From the NCBI GenBank assembly GCA_905221605.1, contig CAJNDS010001024.1:459501-523500 (forward strand): a stretch of 64,000 bases of DNA, given 5' to 3'. Below are positions 48,601 to 60,432 of the stretch, piece after piece (position 1 is the stretch's first letter; the number at the start of each line of letters is the position of its first letter). The notes under the pieces are model-generated. The model searched no databases and had not been told where the DNA came from. It worked only from the letters and a program-made list of their open reading frames with translations. Source of the DNA: Symbiodinium natans (Eukaryota; Sar; Dinophyceae; Suessiales; Symbiodiniaceae). Made by a program: the position numbers and the translations under genes.

Positions 48601-50381
48601 CCAACCCGGAACTCGACACTCTGGGGACCAAGAGTACCCTCAAATTGGCCGCAACGTGCTACAGTTGCTTGCAGCTCATCACACGTTTAAGCACGGACAA
48701 AGCTCCTGGCGTGCCGTGTCACAAGCATGTGGTCGCTCACGCATGTGGTCGCTGACGCGCACATGAAAGCATGAATGGCACTGCGCCACTCTGCGAACTG
48801 GAAACATCACGAACTCCTGATGGCTTCCCGTGGCACGCCGTGACAAATCCTCCCTAAACCAAACCCTCTTACATCTGGGCTCTAGACCCACCTGAGCTGC
48901 TAACCCTGAACCTCCCACAGCCCTCGCCTGGCGATGAAGGGCTGGCGCAGGTCGGACTGGGAATTGGATCCTGCAGAGAGGGGCAAGACTCAGCATAGTG
49001 GCATAGTTTTGAAGTTCGGGTTGTTGCTTCTGCTACCCGTCTAGGTGTAGCTTGTCGAAGTATGGTGATACAACACAGCAAAAGTTCGGGTTTCTGCTTG
49101 CCACCCCCAGCTAGCTGTCACTGTACGTACGGGGTTTGGGGTTCAGGGTGTGTTGTCGTTCAGGCTTCACGGGTTTTGGGCGTCTCAAGGCTTGTTCTGT
49201 AGGTGATTGGGGGTGTCCTAGGTGGTTTCGGCTCTCACCCAGGCAATAGCGGAAGAGGCTCTTGTCTCTACGAGCACGTTCCTGCGAAAAGAGAAAAAAC
49301 AACTCCCACGGCACATCAAGGCTCGCTCAACCATGGGTTTGGGGGTAGGATTCTTGAAAGCAACGGCATATATCATATACTCTGCATGATTCCTAGCTTG
49401 TTTTGACTAAGTCGGTTGGGCCCCTTGCGACTTGCCACGAACCTAGTGTGGGCCCGCAGCATCACAAGCCATGCATTGTGGCGTGTTGGCTCTGGCATGA
49501 CAACCCCCGATTGCAAAGCTTGCGGAACCTGGCTGGCCCTTTGCTTGCAGCAACAGAAGTGTAGAGAAATAGACTCGTGCGCATGCCCGCAGATCATTGA
49601 ACGAACTACAGCACATGTGGTTTGAGGTTTGAATCGGATGGCCTGGCTCATGGCAGCTTCTTCCCTGGGAGATCCACGCTTGGGTATCCGGGTAAGATTG
49701 GAAGTGGGAATCCGTGTGGCATTTGAACATGCAGGAGGCCGCATGTGCTAAAGTTGCAAGCACAAGAAACCGCCCATGTGTCAGGAGCTGCAAAGATTCA
49801 AAGTCGCGGTGTTTTTTTGAGCTTCTGGTACCGAGGTATACGGCTCTGGCCGTAGGGTGGCCTGCATCTCTCCCTAGGACCCTAAGAAGCATGACGAGGA
49901 GTAGCTGGGGGCAGGGCTTCCGCTGCCTCTTGAGTTGCCGAGCACCGAAACGGTATGAGCAAAGCCCTGCCACAAGGACTTCGAATGTGTTTCTGTTCCA
50001 TGCCGCCGCAAACCTCAAGCTAAGCAACTTGTTCCACTGGTCCACACCGTTCAGGCAAGACTACATTGAGAAATGATCGGTACGGTAAGTTCGCGCCCAG
50101 ACCTCGAAAGACATGCTTGTTGAGGGCTGATGATGTATCCAACACGTGCTGGTTTCCACCTACCAGGATGATGATCAAGCTGAGCAGGTCATGCAGCTGC
50201 GGCGCCACGGCCTCACTGCCTGGGACAGGTCGACTCTAGTCCGTGGGCTTGGTGGAATCCGGGCGAATCTGTGACAACCAGTCAACCCCCTGGATCTAAG
50301 GGCGGCACCCATGACGAGTGTAGAGCTAAATGCCTGAGGCACACTCTTCACGGGATAAGCTACACATAGCCGCGCGCCCGC

Positions 50382-50392
<11 letters not shown>

Positions 50393-50420
<28 letters not shown>
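50393..50420. repeat. CA microsatellite beside duplication copy 1
   Basis: About 13 CA units preceded by CCCACCCA variants. Confidence 0.9.
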
Positions 50421-50421
<1 letters not shown>

Positions 50422-50756
50422 AAGCAACCTTCCTGACAGCCAACACTGGTACCTCCGATCTGCGAGCCACATCAGCTTAGACAGGCTGAGCCTGCTGTCA
50501 CTGAAGTACATCATGCTCCTGAATACCTCTGATGTTTCAAACTGGTGTTGACATTGAAGAGAACTATGAAAAAGGAATTTGTATCGGCAGATTGGGTCCT
50601 GTCTGCCATTTGCAGGTACGCCAGACTGATCAGGTCTGGAATCCCCCAGGAGGACTAGCTTCGTTGGCACAAGTCATCATCCTGGGCTTGTGCCCCCTGC
50701 ACAAAAGAAATGAGGTCGACGGTTGGAACCCTTGGTTACAGGGTTGGACACACACA
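50416..50756. repeat. Segmental duplication, copy 1 (341 bp)
   Basis: Aligns without gaps to 51494-51834 at a constant offset of 1078 bp. I find one mismatch (G at 50649, C at 51727). Both copies have CA-rich ends. Confidence 0.95.
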
Positions 50757-51086
50757 AGAAGCCAAGAAGGCCAAGGATTGCACGTCGACCGTGCACGTGC
50801 ACTCGAAAAGGCTTTATTGCACCGCGCGTGCATAAGCCCAGAAATCAGGGTTGGAACTGCATAGGCAAAAGAACGAAAATGATGTCAGGCCGAGTTTCAA
50901 GCCTAATGTTTGCCTGGCCGTAGCCAGCACTCTGCCCGAGGCTACGAGTAGGATGCCTTGGGCACCTTTTACACCTGTGCCATGGACCCATGCGGCTCTG
51001 CCGGCGCCTTAGGCGGACCCGGGAAATGCACAACAGGAAAAGCCAAAACTACCGGGGTTTTAAACGCATACGCTCGACGTCTGCAC

Positions 51087-51218
51087 CTTTCGGAAAAAAA
51101 ACGCATCCCGCTCACTGAGTTCTGATCGTCCTGTTGCCAGCTGTCGCACCAAGAACTTTTTCCACTCACGCGGCTGCTGCTGCTGTTGGGAGTTCCAGTT
51201 TTGTCCAGACCAAGACAT
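51087..51218 (-). CDS. Likely first exon of an unidentified gene
   Basis: ATG at 51218, then 44 codons to a GT donor in phase 0. Reads MSWSGQNWNSQQQQQ followed by REWKKFLVRQLATGRSEL and SERDAFFFRK. The Gln run and basic/aromatic helix look like a genuine N-terminus. A next exon may end at 51000 or so (FPGPPKAPAEPHGSMAQ, at a GTGTAA donor). It sits between the two copies of the 341-bp duplication. Function unknown. Confidence 0.4.
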
Positions 51219-51493
51219 GCTTGGAGAACAAATGACGGGATCTAAACTACTCGAAAAAACGTCAACACCTGATGGCTGCAGGAGGGTAAGTCATAAAGAC
51301 CTCTGATTTGCGCCTGACTACCACCGTGCAACAACAGCAAACAGCAAACGGCATCAACGGCCCTGCACATCATTCAAGTCTGCAGGATGGGTCCCTGCTT
51401 CGTCATGACAAAATCTGCAGGATACTGCACGGGCCACCCCGCCGCAGGCAGCACTCTGAAAGACGTAGGGACAAGCCCTACACTGCCTGGAAC

Positions 51494-51834
51494 ACACTCA
51501 AGCAACCTTCCTGACAGCCAACACTGGTACCTCCGATCTGCGAGCCACATCAGCTTAGACAGGCTGAGCCTGCTGTCACTGAAGTACATCATGCTCCTGA
51601 ATACCTCTGATGTTTCAAACTGGTGTTGACATTGAAGAGAACTATGAAAAAGGAATTTGTATCGGCAGATTGGGTCCTGTCTGCCATTTGCAGGTACGCC
51701 AGACTGATCAGGTCTGGAATCCCCCACGAGGACTAGCTTCGTTGGCACAAGTCATCATCCTGGGCTTGTGCCCCCTGCACAAAAGAAATGAGGTCGACGG
51801 TTGGAACCCTTGGTTACAGGGTTGGACACACACA
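51494..51834. repeat. Segmental duplication, copy 2 (341 bp)
   Basis: Partner of 50416-50756. Its right end merges into a long CA tract, while copy 1 has the CA tract on its left. Confidence 0.95.
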
Positions 51835-51882
51835 CACACACACACACACACACCCACACACCCACACACCCACACACCCACA

Positions 51883-51980
<98 letters not shown>
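51824..51980. repeat. Long CA microsatellite
   Basis: About 155 bp of (CA)n interrupted near its start by five CCCA steps. Thr-His and Cys-Val ORFs across it are artefacts. Confidence 0.97.
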
Positions 51981-52994
51981 ATCCCCCGTCCTTGCTGCTG
52001 GACTGTGGTCCACGACCCCCGGACAAACAAAAACCACCCGAGGATACCCTCGAAAAAGGTGTCGGAAAGAAGAGGTCAAGGTGGGAATCCCACCCGAGTC
52101 CAAGAACGGGTGCATTCACACCTTGGCGGCTACGCACCTTGAATCCGACCTCTCGAAACCTGGTGGAATCAAACTTTGTCGGCCGGCCAAGGCCGAAAGC
52201 GGCATCCGCAGCGTCGAGACAAGGAATGACCTGGACCGGTACGGGTACTCCCACGTACACACATGTCATGCTGACCATCAATATGCTGAGCATACTTCCC
52301 TTGCTGGCCTCTCTACGCATACGCTTGAAGCTGAACTGGATCCATGGAGAGCAAAAGCAAGGTGAAGGCATACTCGCTAACTCTCTCAATTCCTGAACTC
52401 TACAATTCCTGAACTCTGAACCCTGAACCCTGAACTAACTCGAGACCGGCTGGTCTTGCGCGAAGAAGCTTGAGGCAGGATGGCAAAAAAGGCTGAGATC
52501 GTGGCAGGGCGGCGGAGCCGTGCTTGATCACTAGCACCGCGAAGACGTTCCTCGAGGCTAAGGGTGTCTCGCTTGTTCCTCGTCATTTGCCTCTTATGAC
52601 GATCACCAGCTCAGCGTGTCTCGGATGTGCTGTTTGGCCTATACCTCATGGTCAGGGTTACAAGAACAGACTGCCTAGGAAAGCAAGCAAAATGCCGCCC
52701 CCTTGGGGCTCCCATGGAAACAGTGGAAGATTGAAACGTCATATCTCATGCAGTCATGACATATGCAGGAGAATCTGGGCCTATGCTGCCAAAGCGCATT
52801 GTTAAGTTGAATGCCAGGTACAAGAAGACCTCGCAGCGTATACTGGATGCTGAGCTTCAGGCCCCCCACTGTCGCCCCCTCCCTCGCCCCCTCTACCTTT
52901 CTCTTTTGGGCTTCTTCTTCTCTCAGAGTTTTGAGGGGACCACCCTCTAGCATCTGCTCGGTTCCCCCTGCAAGGCCGCTCTCAGTCACTGGCT

Positions 52995-53031
52995 CTCTCT
53001 CTCTCTCTCTCCCTCTCTCCCTGTCTCTCTG
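52995..53031. repeat. CT-rich microsatellite
   Basis: (CT)n with CCT and GTCT interruptions. Confidence 0.9.
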
Positions 53032-53527
53032 TGAGTGCCATCCCATGGCTAGTCAAAGGCATGCAAGAAAGACACACTAGTAGATATTCACGCAAGGGGC
53101 AACTGACGAAAGATCACCTTCCCGCCTGTTCAAGACGCTATGCTTGCCGAGCTGAGCACTCAATGCATTCTGAGATTAAGTCAAATCGCCCGTGAAGCGA
53201 AGCTTTTAAACTTGAAAGGGAAATAAGACAAGACGCAAAGCTCAAGACCATAAATAGGTATTATAGTCGGAGGAGGCAGAGAGTGTGCCCCCCTGCCTCA
53301 CCACCTCTGTCAACGACACGAACAAACAAATGCAAACCCATGGTAAGCCTGAGCCTGGTAAGCAACGTTCTTTCGGCACGCATCCGCCGCTCAGCACGCT
53401 CAAAAGTGAAACTTCACTGCTCCCTCCTCCGGACTCCCTTTAAGGGAAAGGCAAGGCTGCCTGGCTGACGCGTGAACAAGCTGTTCGGGGGTTTAGGGCT
53501 GGAGGCGTGGGGTTCAGAATGCCTTAC

Positions 53528-53591
53528 TTGCGGTCCGCTATTGCAGTGCTGACCGGAAGAGTGTCCACAATCTTCACCATCAGGATGGCAC
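53528..53591 (-). CDS. Candidate exon with canonical GTAAGG donor
   Basis: Starts after CCCAG in phase 1 and ends at AA/GTAAGG in phase 2. Encodes AILMVKIVDTLPVSTAIADR, a regular beta/alpha-like pattern. Further minus-strand coding-like sequence lies at about 53715-53880 (LKCLGHWIQFERDWSSELEH). Family not recognised. Confidence 0.35.
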
Positions 53592-55994
53592 CTGGGCCTC
53601 CAGGAGGAAGAACTTTCTGAATGCAGCTGGCAGGGCATCCTGTTCAGACGCTGCCGTAGCTGGAGTCTCAGGGCTCGCAGTCGCTGAGAGGTCTAAGTGA
53701 GAAAGCCATATGTCGTGCTGCGACTTCTGGGCACATAAGCTTTGAGGTGTCCGAAGCTCGATCTGGCTCGATCCCCGAAACACAAAGAGCCGGACCTCTG
53801 CGGCCGTGCTCCAACTCGGAGCTCCAGTCCCTTTCAAACTGGATCCAGTGCCCAAGGCACTTCAATGTATACAGAAAGAGTAAGCAGAGTAAGCATAGCC
53901 CACTGTGAAAAACTAAAGGGCGGCTTGGCCTGCCGGTCAAAACTGAGATCCAAGATTCTCAGGGTTCGGGGTGCCTGTTGTTTAAGGTTGGAGTTCCATC
54001 AAACCGCAGTCGGCCCTCCCGTGGCCGACCTCGAGCGGGAGGCTTCAATAAGGCTAAGGTCTTCTGGACAGGGAAACGCAGGCGCCCCCAGCACAAAAGC
54101 AAACAACAAACGTGACGCCAGAGCTGTTTCACGCTCGTTCTGGTGACCTGTATCTCCAGGAAAAAGAGATGTTGTGCCCCCAGGGACAGCTTTACATCGA
54201 TGCTTTAGGCTGGAAGTGAGTGAGTGGCCCATGACAAGACTCTTGGGATGGGATGCGATTTACCTCTCACCTCTGGTGCTAGGCTATCATCGTAATTTCA
54301 TTGCCTAACTTTCATTTCAGGAAACCCTATGTTGTCCAACGGATGTCTATCTTGCACATAATACGGGTGGGCGTACAATCAAGAAGCCCGTGTCAAAAGC
54401 TTCCGGCAGGAAACCAGAGTCCATGAGTGAACAGCACAAGGAGCCTTTATTTGCTTGATTTGTGGGGTCTTTGGGCGTGTACATAGCCGAAGAACCGTGT
54501 TCGCTGTGCTCACTAGATAGTTCTTACAAGATCCTTGCCTTCAGCAGTTCTTGGGAGCCAACTTGACGAATGCATATCAGCAGAACCTACTGCTTGGGCA
54601 GTGGTCGTGCTGATGATAAGATTCTTCGACGTCCCCGTGCTGGACATCTCCGACCAGGCCTTGTCACACAGGCACGTCACTTGGTGATTCCAGTCAAGAT
54701 CACAAGCTCCTGCTTTCGACTGAGGCTTGAGTAAGCTTGGAATGGCTTGAAGCTTTCGGAGGAAAAGCAATGCTTGTCGGTGCTCGCAATAGGTGTGTAC
54801 TTCTGCACCCCGAACATCCCGAGGCCGCCGCCAGCACCAGAAAGAAGTCAGCAACCTTGTCACCGAAAACTTTAAAACAGCCAACCCACAATTCAAGGTG
54901 CAAAGGCGAGACGGCACATGAAGGACGTGACATTACGGCTGGAACGCTTGTCCCGGGCCCATGGCGCTCGATGTCCAGGATCGCCATCGGAAGCGGGATG
55001 GTGGAGGCGGGTTCCCGTGAGCAGGTATTCCGCACGATCCTTAGAGTTGGCGCGAACAGTCTATGCCAACAGGCTTCCGTGGCCCCAACTCCCCCTCAAC
55101 TCTGAACGACCCATCAACCATCAGAACTTTTGACAAACAGCAGCCACGGCCGTTAGCAGGCTGATCTGCATCCTTGACTTGCGGGTTTTATGCTAAATTT
55201 AGTCAGCGTAGGGCCGCTTTAGGCCGTTTTAAGGGGGGGGGTTGCTCGTCGAGAAGCTTCCTCAAAGTGCTGGGCACCCCGAGGTCGTGGTTGGACACCT
55301 CCTTCGGGGACACGTCAGATAACGAGCAGAAACAAGCAGAAACCGGAAGGCCGGTGTAGAAAAAACCTTAGGGATGCTCAAGAAATGTGGGCCCCGCCTC
55401 TGTTCTCGACCAATTCTTGCTGGTCATGTTGAGGGCCTGGGGGCCATGCTCTCTAGGATGCATCTTCGGGCTAGGGGCAATTGAGGTACTTCTGGACCCT
55501 CGGTCATGGGCACTACGTATTGGGACCTTCAATGCAGTTTCTCAGAAGGCACCATGTGGCAACTCAAATTTCCGGGCCATGATCGCGGGACCAGTCTCTT
55601 GTTCCACTATACAGCCGGCTGGAGCACAGCTTCACAGAGCGGTCATGAACATCCTCGAACCCTCTCTCGGCAAAGCACGAAGTGGCCGCTGCCGAGGTTG
55701 GAGATCTTCGCATGTTCCAAACCTGGGCAGGCAGGCTACTCTCTGATCCCTGCAGTAGGCAAGAGCAAGTGGACATGTCAGCAAGCTCTCCAAACGTAAC
55801 CTGTGCACGTTTGCGCTGGAGCTTCTGCCAGCCTACTCTGAACGACCAAAGGCTTCGAGCCCGCTGTTACATGACCAGGCGAGGGAGAAGAAATCCTAGT
55901 CCAAGGGGCCTTCTGCCATATGTTCACTGCTCTCTGGCCAGGTCTGACTCCATACCGAGCAGCAGGAGAAAAACACGCTGCGAGAGCGAACAGC

Positions 55995-56087
55995 CTGGGT
56001 GAACGCGGCAAGGTCCGCCAGGTTCACTGTAACCTCGGCTTGAACAAGGGTTGAGCTCTCTGGTCTTCGGAGCACAGGGAGCGAGAC
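55995..56087 (-). CDS. Candidate exon, unidentified
   Basis: Starts after GCAG and ends at a GC donor, phase 0 both sides, 31 codons: VSLPVLRRPESSTLV then QAEVTVNLADLAAFTQ. Good third-position bias. No family recognised. Confidence 0.3.
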
Positions 56088-57073
56088 CTGCCAGGCACAA
56101 GGATGCAAAATGCCACATGTTCGGTTCCATGCGGCCCGCAATGTCTGGAGCAGTCTGAGGCTCAAGGACTACTTTCCGGTGCCTTCGCCTCCAACCATCA
56201 AGACAAGCTGCCTGATGCGGCAGCGTGCAGACCTGGACTGGTGCTGTGCTGTTTCTGCCTGCATCGACTCACAAGCCGATGTTGCGCCCCTCGCGAGAAC
56301 AGTCACCACAGCCATTTGGCTCAATCCCAGCTGCGGCCAACTGAGTCCACGTAATTTCCACCAACTCCACCAGGAGAATCCTCGGCGGATCTTGCAACTA
56401 CATCCAGAGCCGTTTTCTTCGTGCTTCCTCAGTCTTCAGTCTTTTTGGACAGGAGACACGGCAATCTTGAGAGCCCATGCTAGCCTATAAGACTCGAGAT
56501 CCAAGTGGCAGCATCGAGTCCTTAGCCACAACCGAAGAGCCAAGCTCAAAGGAACTCCGAGAGCTGGTTCTACAGGCAGGCCGATGCTTGCACAGCCAGC
56601 ACACTCACCTTCAGCGAAGTCTCCAAGCCCACTCGCGAATTCCTCGGGCCAACTGCTTGCACAACTTGGTCCCTAACTTGATTCCCTGTGGCTTTGGCTG
56701 ACATCAAGCACTCACAAACACTCGCCAACAAGGCCCTGCCCAACGTCGCTGCTGAAGAGGCTTGCATCAAAAGAGCCTTCAGGCCCCTCTGAGCCCTTCT
56801 GAGCCCCTGAGCCCCTGAGCCCCAAAAGCGAATCTCTTAGGGGTTGAAGCGTTGGAAGCCCGCCCTTGGCAGGAAGCACTGCAGCCTGAGCTCTTGTGGG
56901 CGTGGGCAAAGCCTGATCGCAAGTCGGGCTTTGCAGGGCTTGGCCATCTTGCCCAACCAGAGTCTTGAGGTCCCATCACAGACTGTCATCCGGTGTCAGC
57001 TTGATGCATTGATCGCATGAGCAAAGGAACTTTCACAGCAACAGGCATGCAATGGCATTCAGTTGTACCAAAG

Positions 57074-57169
57074 CAAGCTGCAATCCGGGAGGTAGCTGAA
57101 GAGGCAGGCGTGGTAGTGGATGCCATCCGCAAGGAAGAACTCCTGCAAACGGGCGCTACTCTGGGTTGA
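57074..57169 (+). CDS. Possible Nudix hydrolase exon (Nudix-box half)
   Basis: The plus strand, directly after CAAAG, reads QAAIREVAEEAGVVVDAIRK and then EELLQ. The core REVxEExGV is exact for the Nudix box (RE-U-xx-EE-x-G-U) and AAIREVAEEAGV is typical of the family, which hydrolyses nucleoside diphosphate derivatives. The preceding G-x5-E half of the box must come from an upstream exon that I did not find; downstream the frame stops at 57167. It would be the only supported plus-strand exon in the window. It could be a chance match or a gene remnant. Confidence 0.35.
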   Translation, partial: QAAIREVAEEAGVVVDAIRKEELLQTGATLG

Positions 57170-57552
57170 CTTCGTGACATCGCGTGACCCTCCATCCTCC
57201 TGCACCCCGTCGACATGTGACTTGTACATCTTACATCTTCATGCAGCCATGGTGCCCCCAAAGCCATCACAAACTTGTGTCTCCTATGCTAGAGCATGCT
57301 AGAGCCAGATGCGGGCGAAGCGGCGGTGAGGCTTTCCCTGTCGGAGGTGTCCAGGACTGACCAACTGGTCAAGACCTGACAGGGTGGCCAATTTGCATGA
57401 GATTTGGAGCTTCAAGGTTTCAGGTTGTGGTTCCGGCTCTGTTTGGCACTGTCCCTACTGCTCGCAGAGCATTAGGGCCCCTTCTAGGACTGCCCACAGG
57501 CAAGCCTTGGCATCTGCAACTGCTAGCCCACTCCTGCCACAAGAATAGAAAC

Positions 57553-57610
57553 CTCGAAGACTCTCATCGGTTCCCGTGCCAAGCAGCACTGCGAAGAGCA
57601 TCATCGCCTC
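57553..57610 (-). CDS. Candidate exon, unidentified
   Basis: Follows CTGAG and ends at G/GTTTC in phase 1. Encodes EAMMLFAVLLGTGTDESLR. Only 384 bp from the plus-strand Nudix-like exon, so at least one of the two is doubtful or the strands switch here. Confidence 0.28.
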
Positions 57611-60060
57611 CTCAGATGCTTGGGACCTACAACAATGTCGCCTGATATGTTGACATGGACCTACGTTTGGCTCGCCATTTGTGCTCACGGGGCTGTTTCT
57701 ACCAAGCTTGTCTTCACCTGCCCCACCCCAGGCCGGCCAAGGGGCGTGTGCGGCAGATGCACGCAAAGCGTAGCAGAGCCAAATCCTTCGTTGGGTTTTA
57801 CACGGGCTTTTTTTGGGGGGAAATGTATGGTTGATGATGTCGGAAGCTTAGGACGTTCAGGTGCACATGATACAGCTTCTTGGGAGATGGCATTCCTGTG
57901 CTGGTCTTTCTTCTGTGGGCGTAGACTGTAGGTCAATGCGACATGGCGCCTAGGCACAATGTCCTTGCAACGGCCCTCAACACTCGCAATGCGCCTCCAG
58001 GGTCCGGCTGGGCAAGGAGAGTGTTTGACCCCAGCTGCACACATAGCCTCGACAGGATCCGAAAGGGGAAGGGGAATGTCACATTCCGATGTGGCTCCAC
58101 AAAACTGCAAACCCGACTCCAAGTCTGAAGCCCTGCACCCGAGCTGGAAACAACCAACGTGTTCTGAGGCGCTCCAGTAAACCTCTTGGCACGTCCTCTC
58201 CTGCAGATGCTTGAGAGCCTGCACCAGCCAAACATCAGTGTCAGAACTACGGCAAGATGCCGAGACAGCGACGCGCTGCCTCCAGGCTCAACAAGACGGT
58301 CTGGCCAGCAAAGTCATTCAGGAAGGGCGAGCCGGTGCAGCCTCCAAGACACCCCGTACAAACGCGTGAATCCATATGTGGCCCGGTATGATGGACACAA
58401 AGCTTGAGACTGCACGCACCCTCGGAGCATTGGGAACAAGCTGAAGGGATCCATGTTTACGGTCAGGCACATGCTCCGAGCCCAAAAAGATGTGTGGAGT
58501 CTCTCCTTCTCGTGCTCCGATCCCGGAGAGCATCGCGAGCGCGGAGAAGAGGAAAAGCTTGTAGGCGGGAACGTCGTTGTGCTCAAGTGCCCTTGCAGCG
58601 GGATTCTTGATGGGAATTTATGGAGAAAGTTTGGGAATTTGGCTATAAGAGAGTGAGGGAAAAAATGGCACCCGTCCGCCACACGCTTTCAAGCTTTTCA
58701 CTGCCGAGGCAACATCGCCCGCAAACCTCAGACATGCAGAGGCCCGGGCTTCTGCTGAAGGAGCTGCAGGCTCAGCGGGGTGTTCTCAGCCTGTCGGGAT
58801 CCCCTTTGGTGAGGTCCTGTGGGCCCTGTGGGCTCTTGAGAGCTGACACCCCCCCCCCCCCCATCGCCCGCGTCTCAAGGCATTTCAAGGAAAGAAGCTC
58901 CAGAGGCCAGCCTGCATGAACTGGCCGAACACAAAGCACTCGTGCATACTCAGTTGAGCACGGCACTCGGATTGGGAGAAGTGTGTGTGCCCCAGGCTTT
59001 GCAAACTTCATGATAACTCGAGTGCCAAGGCTCCTCGACACGTTGAGCAACAGCTCCAGCGTCCCTTCTCCCAGCTGCAGCACAGAAGGCCTAGGTTCAA
59101 CCGAATGCAAACACGGAGAGTGTCTCCCCGACCCTGATGCGAAGCCCTTTCCTCAACCGAACAACCACCTGTGCAGCCACAACTTCGCCTAGTAGCACAA
59201 CGTTCCGGTTCCTTTCCAGGAGCCGGGTCCTCAGATGCTGTGATCAACTGTGCGTTCTTTCGTTCCCTTCGTTCTCGGAACAACGGACGAACATGATTTT
59301 AGGACGTGCCCTTGGGCATCCTCTAATCATTCTGAACCCCCTGAACAAGAATGCCGACCCCATGCCGAAAAGATCATTGCGGTCCAGCCCATGGCACGGA
59401 ATCAAGCGTGAACCGCAAGCTCTCATGCGACCCTTCCCCTCCAAAACAACACATAGAGGCCCAGCAACACAGCGGCGTCTGGCTGCTGTGAGTGGCTCGG
59501 TAGCTGCAGTGTCAGGTTCCTGGCTTTTGCTCCACTGTCGACACTGCTCGCAGCCCTATGCCCCCGAAAGCAGCTCTAGCTTTGTCCCAGCTGCTTGGAG
59601 CGCCCCAAACCTGTGTCAGGGCAAGTTCCCACTCAGGGACCCAGACACTCACAGCGTGCAGAGAGGCCCCCCCCCCCCGAGCTGCCGCTGTATTTCCAAC
59701 TTGGCACTGCCACCCCCAAGCCTTTCACTGCCAGGTATACCAGCATACCTCAGGATATCTGAAAAAAAAGGCCGGCACAAGTCATGGCAAGAGTGGCTAG
59801 ACTCCTAGACATCCGGAAGCAGCCACTGTGAGTGTGCCATGCTCCAGCAACAACTTCCGATGAACATCCTGTCCTAGCCCAGGCGCCGTGGATCCATTCT
59901 ACATTGTCCCGGATGCCAACCCAAGTGACGAAATCCTGTTGCGCTGGAGGGGGCAAGAGGAGAAAGGGCCTTGGGCTTGCGGCTGCAATTGTTGTTCTAC
60001 AAATTTCTCCGGGCTTCGGAGATGCTGTCTGTCTTTGGGCTTGGGGGGAGACCCCGTGCT
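57611..60060. other. 2.4 kb without an assigned gene
   Basis: Exon-like codon use on minus (about 57935-58060, 59000-59100) and on plus (58453-58650, from an ATG), but no motif. Poly-C runs near 58849 and 59667. Confidence 0.3.
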
Positions 60061-60062
60061 TC

Positions 60063-60285
60063 CTCTCTCTCTTTCACTCTTCTTCTTATTCTTCTTCTTA
60101 TTCTTCTTATTTTTCTCATTATTATTCTTCTTATTCGTCTTCTTCGTCTTCTTCGTCTTCTTCTTATTCTTCTTCTTATTATTATTATTCTTCTTCTTCT
60201 TCTGCTTCTTCTTCTTCTTGTTATTATTCCTCTTGTTCTTCTTCTTCTGATTCTTCTTCTTCTTCTTCATCTTCTTCTTCTTCTC

Positions 60286-60317
<32 letters not shown>

Positions 60318-60432
60318 TCTGCTTCTTCTTCTTCTTCTGCTTCTGCTTCCTCTTCCTCTTCCTCTTCCTCTTCCTCTTCCATGTCCGCTTCTTCTTCCTT
60401 TTCCTCTTCCAATTCATCTTTCCTCATCTTCT
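60063..60432. repeat. Polypyrimidine tract, (TTC)n/(TTA)n-rich
   Basis: About 370 bp almost free of purines on the plus strand except A in TTATT steps; mirror-symmetric stretches are common. Translations give poly-Ser, poly-Leu/Phe and poly-Lys/Glu, none taken as protein. Confidence 0.95.

Larger units (their letters stand above)
45681..51086. other. 5.4 kb with scattered exon-like segments
   Basis: Minus-strand candidates: 47342-47408 from an ATG (MENENNEPSSSATLQEPSS), about 47870-48210 in two overlapping frames (for example HVLEEVRKSGTRKEHPVHSL and LKLWASLGPLAVKKQL), and a 200-residue open frame at 49443-50045 with no motif. None could be linked. CA microsatellite and first copy of the 341-bp duplication at the right end. 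Confidence 0.3.

Noticed and set aside
51610-52396. ORFs of 190-250 codons with poly Thr-His or Cys-Val
   Set aside because: Created by the CA microsatellite at 51824-51980.
56305-56330. CCATTTGGCTCAAT resembling the dinoflagellate spliced leader end
   Set aside because: Lacks one T and the final AG; a single partial match in 64 kb is not evidence of a retroposed mRNA.
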